This document shows, piece by piece, positions 57,907 to 64,000 of a stretch of 64,000 nucleotides of DNA. This stretch comes from a virus, in IMG/VR virus record IMGVR_UViG_3300042991_001118, positions 1-64,000 of that record; one strand, written 5' to 3'. Position numbers and translations under genes: made by a program. Positions within the stretch are counted from its first letter, which is position 1; the number at the start of each line of letters is the position of its first letter. Under the pieces are notes generated by a model, which saw nothing but the letters and a program-made list of their open reading frames with translations, did not search any database and was not told the origin of the DNA.

Positions 57907-58202
57907 ACGTATTCCTCTTTCCATCTTGGTCGTAATAGAGGGAAGGCGTTCTTGTGGTTCCCCTTTAGCATGTCAAATAACATATACCCTAGTCCTAGTG
58001 ACTTCAATCCAAAATCTCCTTTCAATTCTTTCAAAAACTCTTTACACAAATCCTCCGGTGGTTCAGATTTAAACACCAAGATTCCATTGATGTTTAAATC
58101 TGGATTTTTTAAAAACATTACAAAACCACCGCCACTTTCTAAATTTGGCTTTGGATCGAATACAAGCCTTTTATATTGGCTTTGTTGTTCTAGAATAGGC
58201 AT
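57903..58202 (-). CDS. Unknown 99-residue protein
   Basis: Ends in an ATGA overlap with the thymidylate kinase start. Alpha/beta, no recognised motif. Confidence 0.55.
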   Translation of the reverse strand: MPILEQQSQYKRLVFDPKPNLESGGGFVMFLKNPDLNINGILVFKSEPPEDLCKEFLKELKGDFGLKSLGLGYMLFDMLKGNHKNAFPLLRPRWKEEYV

Positions 58203-59089
58203 TTTTTGCCCTCCATGTAACTAAAAATATGCGCAACTACATCTACGGTCCACCCATTCCCCAGCATTTTATACCTCTGAAAATTTGATACACCATAGGT
58301 GTACCCAATCGGGACGGTCTGTAATTTTTCGCACTCTTCCGGGGTGAACTTCCGTAGCTCTCCGTGGACGTTTATTTTATTATTTTCTATCCAACTACCG
58401 TTGGATGTAATGGTTGGTGTAATGTCAAAAAACTTTTTACCTTTGTTGTATCCATGTGCCCTTTGGTCTACATAGACCATCGTCCTCTGCGATCTACCTC
58501 GCAGATAGTCGTTTCTCCCACATTTAGCATACGTTGCCGTTAAGCAGTATGCTAACTGTCGGTCTACCATGCCGGATTCGATTATGTCTTCCAGCACGAC
58601 ATTTCTCTTATCCGGTTGCGGAAAAGGCCAATTCGCCCAATACATTCTTTTCCTAGACTGTGCTGAGACTAAGGAGGAATCGACCTTTACTGGACGTATC
58701 CCTATCCTGTCTGAAATCACATCTAGCCATTCTTGTTTCATGCATACGTTTTCTAAAAAAACGTATTTTGGCTTTATCGCTTGGACAATAGAGATAAATT
58801 CCAGAACCAACTGACTTCTTGGGTCTTTAAATCCCAGGGATTTACCACATATTGAAAACCCCTGGCATGGAGACCCACCCATGACTAAATCGATTTTCGG
58901 TAGCGTTCCGATCCAATCACTCCACTCCTTGATATCTCCAAGCTGAATCGTGGAGGGGAAATTTTTCTGGGTAATCGAAATACAATATTTATCGGTCTCT
59001 GACGAAAAATATTGATCTACCGGAATCCCTGCTTTTTTTAGTGCTATCTGTCCACACGACATCCCATCGAAACAAGACAAAACATTCAT
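58190..59089 (-). CDS. dcm: C5-cytosine DNA methyltransferase
   Basis: 299 residues. LSCFDGMSCGQIAL (motif I), GGSPCQGFS (motif IV, catalytic Cys), FLENV (motif VI), QSRKRMYWANW (motif VIII) and a C-terminal RYKMLGNGWTVDVVAHI (motif X) give a complete enzyme. First gene behind the promoter at 59114-59142. No restriction partner nearby. Confidence 0.9.
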   Translation of the reverse strand: MNVLSCFDGMSCGQIALKKAGIPVDQYFSSETDKYCISITQKNFPSTIQLGDIKEWSDWIGTLPKIDLVMGGSPCQGFSICGKSLGFKDPRSQLVLEFISIVQAIKPKYVFLENVCMKQEWLDVISDRIGIRPVKVDSSLVSAQSRKRMYWANWPFPQPDKRNVVLEDIIESGMVDRQLAYCLTATYAKCGRNDYLRGRSQRTMVYVDQRAHGYNKGKKFFDITPTITSNGSWIENNKINVHGELRKFTPEECEKLQTVPIGYTYGVSNFQRYKMLGNGWTVDVVAHIFSYMEGKKCLF

Positions 59090-59113
59090 GTCTAATCCTC
59101 CTTTCTAAGGATG

Positions 59114-59142
59114 ATTGTACCTGTTTTGTCTTGTATTGTCAA
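59114..59142 (-). promoter_or_regulatory. Consensus promoter of the C5 methyltransferase operon
   Basis: Minus strand: TTGACA (59142-59137), 17 bp, TACAAT (59119-59114), 25 nt before the start codon. Confidence 0.8.
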
Positions 59143-59154
59143 GAATAAAATTAT

Positions 59155-59206
59155 AAAAAATATAGCATAAAGGTTAAGAAAATTTTATATGCTATATTTT
59201 TTATTA
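59155..59206 (-). terminator. AT-rich terminator of the right-end operon
   Basis: AAAATATAGCATA...TATGCTATATTTT with T-runs on both strands, directly after the stop at 59212 (minus strand). Confidence 0.7.
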
Positions 59207-59211
59207 GGATG

Positions 59212-59781
59212 TTATCCGTTTAGGATTTGCCGGATAAAATTCTGTTTCTGTCGTGATAGTAAATGTTCCAATATCTCGAAGACATCTGGTTCTATTGCAT
59301 AAAGCAATTCTAGGATTCTAGCATGTGCGGATACCTGCCCAAATTCTTTATCTATTGCTTTTGGCAGAAGTATCGGACCTGGTGTATAGAGCGCGTCTAC
59401 TTTGATTTCATAGCTGGTGTAAATCCATGGGAGTTTGAATTTTTTTGCTAAAATCAATTCTGGATATTTCTCCAGGTATACATCTTTTTCATATCCAACT
59501 GGCAAGACCGTCGTCCCGATTGGAAGGATTTGCCATGTGGATTTTTTCCATTTTTTATTTTTTGCCCAGTACTGGACATGCAGAGCCTCTTTTAACAAAA
59601 TCCACTCGTTATTTTTTGTACACCATTTCCCCCAATATTCAAGCCTTTCCGCCACGGTATTAAATGAAATTAAGTCTCCAATAGAAGCTACAGAGATTTT
59701 ATCTTCTGTGATATTCCTGTTTTTAATAACAGAATTTACCCAATCAATCGAGCTTCCTCGTGGAATAGAAAATCCTATCAT
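59212..59781 (-). CDS. Unknown 189-residue protein
   Basis: The ATG at 59781 has AAGGAA 6 nt upstream and overlaps the upstream stop. Alpha/beta; no motif recognised. Last gene of the kinase operon. Confidence 0.55.
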   Translation of the reverse strand: MIGFSIPRGSSIDWVNSVIKNRNITEDKISVASIGDLISFNTVAERLEYWGKWCTKNNEWILLKEALHVQYWAKNKKWKKSTWQILPIGTTVLPVGYEKDVYLEKYPELILAKKFKLPWIYTSYEIKVDALYTPGPILLPKAIDKEFGQVSAHARILELLYAIEPDVFEILEHLLSRQKQNFIRQILNG

Positions 59782-60209
59782 ATCAATTTCCTTGGCCAAT
59801 ATTGTACACATTCATGTCCATTGGCTAAAAAACACTCCGTTGTATGGAACCTATTTAGTTTAATAGCAAAATCGATATCGTCTTTTTTTGCGATTAAATC
59901 TGGGAGAACGCCAGAAAACAAACGCTCTTCTGGCATCCTGCAATCGAAACAACGTACACATATAAATTTTCGGAACACTACCATTTTGGATATTGGGACA
60001 TCTTTGTCTAAATTTGGGACATTTTTGTCTGGAGTAGATGCCGTGGTATACCAAGCCTTCTGTGGAATTTTGTTCCCAGACAATGCGATAATGCAGAGAA
60101 TTTCATTACAAGAATCAATAAAGCCTAAATCTAGCATGGCTTTGTGTATTTCGTTAGGTTTACTGATTGGTGATATTCCAATTTTTTTATTCAATACATG
60201 TTCGGACAT
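59778..60209 (-). CDS. Unknown 143-residue protein
   Basis: The ATG at 60209 has AAGGCA upstream. CVRCFDCRMPEERLF gives a small cysteine cluster. Coupled to the next gene. Confidence 0.55.
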   Translation of the reverse strand: MSEHVLNKKIGISPISKPNEIHKAMLDLGFIDSCNEILCIIALSGNKIPQKAWYTTASTPDKNVPNLDKDVPISKMVVFRKFICVRCFDCRMPEERLFSGVLPDLIAKKDDIDFAIKLNRFHTTECFLANGHECVQYWPRKLI

Positions 60210-60225
60210 GACATGCCACATTGCC

Positions 60226-60633
60226 TTACCCTCGAAATATATCCTTTAGTCTACTTGGTGGTGATTCTTGTTCTTTTTGTTTTTGCTTGCCAGTTTCTTG
60301 TTCCGGTTGTTCGACGGTTGCGCCACTATTTAGCAACAAGAGAGAGACAATTGAGTCTAGTGAATCTTTGATTTCCTGCAAAGTCTTCATGACTTTGTCG
60401 TCTGTTTCATGTGAAAGGATGGCTGAAATAACTTTGCAAACGTATACTTTGTCCTGGCTATTGCCATTCTTGGCATACAAAATCAATTCTGGAATTAACC
60501 CAGCCAGATCAAATCCGGTATCTTTAAGCTGTACTTTTATCCCAGTTCCATAGAGAAGTTGTAGGGCAGATTCTTTTTCATCATGCACCTGGCTAAACAT
60601 CATTTCTTTCAGAAAATTTAACAAATTATCCAT
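60226..60633 (-). CDS. Unknown 135-residue protein, part of kinase operon
   Basis: A helical, HEAT-like segment (DLAGLIPELILYAKNGNSQDKVYVCKVISAILSHE) followed by a charged tail. Overlaps the upstream gene by 8 nt. Confidence 0.55.
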   Translation of the reverse strand: MDNLLNFLKEMMFSQVHDEKESALQLLYGTGIKVQLKDTGFDLAGLIPELILYAKNGNSQDKVYVCKVISAILSHETDDKVMKTLQEIKDSLDSIVSLLLLNSGATVEQPEQETGKQKQKEQESPPSRLKDIFRG

Positions 60634-61093
60634 TTCCGAACTCCAATATTTCCGTAAGGACTTCCTTTGATTTTTGTTTTGACTTTGGAATAGATTCCTG
60701 AGATTTGGAAATTGTATTTTCCAATACCTTCACGCTTTTCCAAAGCTGCATGATTTGCATTTCTTGTTTCACGTCTTCTGAGTTTAGATTCCCTGCCATG
60801 GATTTCAATGATTCGATAGATAGAGTTGTTTCCCTAACGGAGGATAATTCATGTCCCAATGAGGACACCTTTTGCTCCAATATAGAAACCCTAGAAATCA
60901 AAGCTATCACCTCCTGCGATAGCTTGTCGTTAATAATGACTTCTAGCCTTTCCCTTGTTAGGGAGTCTAGTCTTTTTAACAGTGCTTCGGATTCTGGGTC
61001 TTTGTCGCTTTTGATTTCAGTATTGAATGCCTGGAAAATTGGCTTTATGATAGTCCGCATAATCCAAACGATAATTCCTACTTTGTCCGACAT
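60626..61093 (-). CDS. 155-residue coiled-coil protein, part of kinase operon
   Basis: The ATG at 61093 has GGGAAGG upstream. Starts with a short amphipathic helix (VGIIVWIMRTIIKPIF) and continues as coiled coil (LISRVSILEQKVSSLGHELSSVRE). May be a scaffold or membrane-associated partner of the kinase. Confidence 0.55.
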   Translation of the reverse strand: MSDKVGIIVWIMRTIIKPIFQAFNTEIKSDKDPESEALLKRLDSLTRERLEVIINDKLSQEVIALISRVSILEQKVSSLGHELSSVRETTLSIESLKSMAGNLNSEDVKQEMQIMQLWKSVKVLENTISKSQESIPKSKQKSKEVLTEILEFGNG

Positions 61094-61110
61094 AAATACA
61101 CCTTCCCATA

Positions 61111-62163
61111 TCACTTTGTTTCGTCCTTAATTGGGGCAAAATTTAGGACGTTTTCCTTGGCCATTTGCATTAGAAGTTCCCATTCGGCCAAATTCATGTT
61201 AAATATTTTTTTTACCTTTCCCGTGTTCCCCCCACACAGGATTAAAAAATCAGAAAATGCCCTAGCTACAGACAACGCATCTTGCGCTATGATTTTCTTT
61301 TCTTCTCCAAGATTAAATTCTGGGAATGCGTCTATAATGTCCTGAAAAAATTCGACAGTATTTCCTGGTCTTCGTTCTCTATCATCTTGCCATGCTTTTG
61401 GCAAGGTCATTAGGAGTTCTACCGGGAGATTTTCTGGGGCAAATTCATCGTCATTCGCAACCATGAAATAACATATCTTTGCGAGTGCAAAGATATCTGC
61501 TCTTTCATCGACATTCCCAGCGTCCTCCATCTGTTCTGGTGCGGCATATCCAGGCGTGCCAAGAATTGCATTAGTCCTCGTCAGGACATTTTCTATTCCA
61601 GACATCGCTATACCGAAATCTATGAGCTTTGCCTGTCCAGATTCCGTTATGATGATATTGTCAGGTTTTAAGTCCCGATGCACGACGTTATATGAATGCA
61701 GTAGCCCGACTCCCTGCACTATTTGTTTAAATAACAACAACTTGTCTTTTAGAGACAAGGACGCACCCTGTGTTTGTATATATTTTCTTAGGTTGCTTCC
61801 TTTGCAATACTCGCATACAAAGTAGAATGGGGATTCTCTTAAGTCATATACCAGGGGGAATGGAGGAATTCTTCCAGACAAGATTTCACTATCTGATATC
61901 GTTGCCATTATTCTAGTGCTTCTGATAAACCTTTTTTCGTTCTCTTGACTGAGGTCAGGGAGTCTAATATTGAGAACTCTCTTTTGATTCAAAAGCATGT
62001 CTTTGTATAAAATGACTAGTTTTTCAGATCCCATTCCGAGGGTTTCTAAATACTCTCCCTGTGGTACGCAATCCCGTATCATGGAATTTGCATACATATC
62101 GACATTCCCAGCCATGAAGAGTTTTAATTTTTCGTAAAAATTTTTGTCTTTTCTCCCCAACAT
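61111..62163 (-). CDS. Ser/Thr protein kinase (Hanks type) with Lys-to-Arg change
   Basis: 350 residues. HRDLKPDNIII near 162, IDFGIAMSG near 181, GTPGYAAPEQ near 202 and DIFALAKI near 223 give a complete catalytic loop, DFG and activation segment. In the N-lobe the expected V-A-I-K lysine appears as VLNIRLP (Arg ~67), so ATP binding may be altered. No membrane helix. It lies next to the FHA-GAF protein, whose FHA domain would bind a phosphothreonine, so they likely form one signalling pair. Confidence 0.85.
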   Translation of the reverse strand: MLGRKDKNFYEKLKLFMAGNVDMYANSMIRDCVPQGEYLETLGMGSEKLVILYKDMLLNQKRVLNIRLPDLSQENEKRFIRSTRIMATISDSEILSGRIPPFPLVYDLRESPFYFVCEYCKGSNLRKYIQTQGASLSLKDKLLLFKQIVQGVGLLHSYNVVHRDLKPDNIIITESGQAKLIDFGIAMSGIENVLTRTNAILGTPGYAAPEQMEDAGNVDERADIFALAKICYFMVANDDEFAPENLPVELLMTLPKAWQDDRERRPGNTVEFFQDIIDAFPEFNLGEEKKIIAQDALSVARAFSDFLILCGGNTGKVKKIFNMNLAEWELLMQMAKENVLNFAPIKDETK

Positions 62164-62173
62164 AGTTCGCTCC

Positions 62174-63658
62174 TCATTTACTTGGTGTGGGGTTTTTCTT
62201 TTCTTCTATTGGTGTCCATTTACAGACAACTCCACCAGAATTTTTTAAAAGCAAATCTTTAAATTCGATTGGAGTTTTTTTCTTATCGAAATAATCTACC
62301 AAAGTTTGTGGATCCGTGGTGGACAGAACACATATCGTCTCTTCTGTTAATCCAGAAAATTGAGATTCTGCATTGACCTTGTCTTTTATCCCAGAACCCC
62401 ATTTTGCCCTAGACTCTGAATAGAACGCCGAGTTTTTATTTTTTGTTTTTAATACGATATTGCATTCTTCAAGTCCTATAAAATTGGCAGAATTTCCTAA
62501 AATAGAGACGATTCCGATAGAGCAAATAGCTTTTCCGCGAAGTTGGGGACACCAGTACGAGTCTAATTTATGCAAAAATAATGGGCCAGAACTATAAACA
62601 AATTCTGTAGTTTGTATCAGAGAGAATAGCCCAGCGAATAGCATAAGCTGTGTTGTAAAATCTCCTCCTGTTTGGTTCTGGAAGGAACAAAAAATTAAAT
62701 TATTGCTGTTGTCTACGCCTTTCTTCCCTATCGAAAAATTTTGCAATTGCTTATCAAATGCAGTACACGTGATATTGGTATCCACATCGAATCTTTGCAG
62801 CGATAAAATCATTGTTGCAGCTTGTTGTCTCACGGTTTCTTGATATAGCAAGACAGAGAAAACCCCTTCCATTCCGGGCATTAAGGCACTTAAAAGCAAT
62901 AAGTCTTCTTGTGTTAGGGCTTCTTTGTCCTCTAATGTGTCAATGTATAGAATTCCGATAAGTGTATCGCTATGGAACATAGGAAAGCATATGGAGCTAC
63001 AAACCTTATTTTCAACAATGCTCCTGGATAGGTCGTCAGGGTCTTCGACTTCTGTTGTCGAGAATCTTTTTGCTTCTTTCGTCTCCCAAACTTGATCTAA
63101 GATATACCGTGGCGGAACGAAGTTTTGTGGTGCTTTTGCTACGATAGGTATCCATTTTTTATTATCTACACGGTATACCACGCCACGATTGATATGGAAA
63201 TTTTGTTCTAGGAAGTCCAATAAAAATTTTGAAAATTGTGAAAGACTCCTGGGCATCCGGTTAAAAAAATCGCGTGACAATTTTTCTGCCACGTTCTTTT
63301 TATTGATTAGCTCCACGCCAATAGCCCGGACCTTACTTGTCTCCATTCTCCTGGTAGCCTGAGCTTCGTCTTTAAAAATTACAATGCACCCCTGTTTGGG
63401 ATGCCCCAAGACAATCACGTCGTTGTGATTTATCTTTATCGTGCTACTTGGTGCGATGGATACCCCATTGACCCAGGTGGATCCATCTAGAGTTTCCATT
63501 ATGACGCTTTCTGAATCGCGTCGTATTCTCGCATGTGCTGCCGATACGTTTTTACATTTTAATCCTAATGCTTGTAGCCATTCTAGGCTAAAAATGACAG
63601 GGTCATCACCTAGTATGATATTTTTCCCTGATTCTTGCAAGACGATATATGCGGGCAT
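62174..63658 (-). CDS. FHA-GAF domain signalling protein
   Basis: 494 residues. Residues ~15-95 form an FHA domain (SAAHARIRRDSE...DGSTWVNGVSI......DVIVLG). Residues ~145-275 form a GAF domain (GVVYRVDNKKWIPI...SICFPMFHSDTLIGILYIDTLED). The last ~200 residues are unrecognised. FHA binds phosphothreonine; GAF usually senses a small ligand. It is directly upstream of the kinase gene (10 nt). Confidence 0.8.
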   Translation of the reverse strand: MPAYIVLQESGKNIILGDDPVIFSLEWLQALGLKCKNVSAAHARIRRDSESVIMETLDGSTWVNGVSIAPSSTIKINHNDVIVLGHPKQGCIVIFKDEAQATRRMETSKVRAIGVELINKKNVAEKLSRDFFNRMPRSLSQFSKFLLDFLEQNFHINRGVVYRVDNKKWIPIVAKAPQNFVPPRYILDQVWETKEAKRFSTTEVEDPDDLSRSIVENKVCSSICFPMFHSDTLIGILYIDTLEDKEALTQEDLLLLSALMPGMEGVFSVLLYQETVRQQAATMILSLQRFDVDTNITCTAFDKQLQNFSIGKKGVDNSNNLIFCSFQNQTGGDFTTQLMLFAGLFSLIQTTEFVYSSGPLFLHKLDSYWCPQLRGKAICSIGIVSILGNSANFIGLEECNIVLKTKNKNSAFYSESRAKWGSGIKDKVNAESQFSGLTEETICVLSTTDPQTLVDYFDKKKTPIEFKDLLLKNSGGVVCKWTPIEEKKNPTPSK

Positions 63659-63662
63659 GCCT

Positions 63663-63935
63663 TTACCCCTTTCTCTTCGTCACCCAGACCTTTACTTTGT
63701 CTTCACGCTCTTCTGATGCGTTTAATTGCAAACATCTGATGACGCAAACAACAAAAACACCATGCAACGCGATGTATTTTGTATTGTTAGACGAAAAGTC
63801 AATCCCGAATAAAATTGCGGAGAACATGAGAAGGAAAATCAACAACATGAATGTTGAAGACCACAAAACAAACATAAATCCTTTCGTCGCTACGATAAAT
63901 TCGTACAACAAGGAAGCAAATTTTTTCTGCACCAC
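63663..63935 (-). CDS. 90-residue membrane protein
   Basis: GTG start without a clear ribosome site. Two hydrophobic segments (GFMFVLWSSTFMLLIFLLMFSAILFGI and YIALHGVFVVCVI) and a basic C-terminal tail. Four bases upstream of the FHA-GAF gene; a start further inside is possible. Confidence 0.5.
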   Translation of the reverse strand: MVQKKFASLLYEFIVATKGFMFVLWSSTFMLLIFLLMFSAILFGIDFSSNNTKYIALHGVFVVCVIRCLQLNASEEREDKVKVWVTKRKG

Positions 63936-63942
63936 AACGCAA

Positions 63943-64000
63943 TTATCCGTACGCTTTTTTTGTTCTGTATGATTTTCCTTTTGTGTTTCTTGTGATGTTT
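63943..64000 (-). CDS. C-terminal end of a gene entering from the right edge
   Basis: An open minus-strand frame (…NTKGKSYRTKKAYG, then TAA at 63943-63945) reaches the window edge. Too short to assign. Confidence 0.3.
   Translation of the reverse strand, partial: NITRNTKGKSYRTKKAYG

Overview
The window looks like part of a large bacterial mobile genome, most likely a large tailed phage or phage-plasmid. The signals are bacterial: AGGAG-type ribosome binding sites, TTGACA/TATAAT promoters and hairpin-plus-T terminators, with TAA, TAG and TGA all used as stops. I found no tRNA, rRNA, capsid or terminase gene. The phage reading rests on T4-like (L/I)-x-E motifs in several proteins, a possible capsid-targeting leader shared by two genes, antirepressors, four DNA methyltransferases, a primase-helicase, a RusA-like resolvase, and dense overlapping small genes. 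The host cannot be named; the signals fit Bacillota-like bacteria but do not prove it.

Layout. 1-10.8 kb (minus strand): long membrane and coiled-coil proteins, including a 1745-residue protein with about ten (L/I)-x-E motifs. 10.9-22.2 kb (plus strand): a dense island of structured RNA. It has one giant structured RNA behind a near-consensus promoter, one or two further large structured regions, and a string of small genes (a Gp88-like protein, ArdC-like antirestriction, a RadC-like JAB protein, 15-25 residue peptides). Repeated RNA leaders precede these genes and repeated stem-loops separate them. 22.2-32.1 kb (mostly minus): small accessory genes, a frameshifted P-loop kinase, RusA, DHH phosphoesterase and JAB-like membrane proteins. 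32.3-34.9 kb: an IS982-type transposase abutting an intact IscB with its omega RNA. 35.3-36.1 kb: an AntA-type antirepressor facing a small DNA-binding protein across a large inverted repeat.

36.1-39.45 kb is non-coding and full of tandem repeats, and ends in a five-repeat CRISPR array without cas genes. It is a candidate origin or partition region. 39.45-64 kb (minus): replication and nucleotide genes (TOPRIM/DUF3987 primase-helicase, thymidine kinase, thymidylate kinase), two SPPY-type methyltransferases, a D12 and a C5 methyltransferase, a QueC-like enzyme, many tiny zinc-ribbon proteins, and at the right end an operon with a Ser/Thr kinase and an FHA-GAF protein.

The most unusual content is the 11-22 kb island. 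Five copies of a ~105-nt leader (called B here) sit directly on start codons and show compensatory base changes in two mutually exclusive helices. Five copies of a shorter hairpin leader (A), four copies of an intergenic stem-loop (C) and a post-stop motif (D) punctuate the other genes. Hairpins also seem enriched inside the coding sequences.
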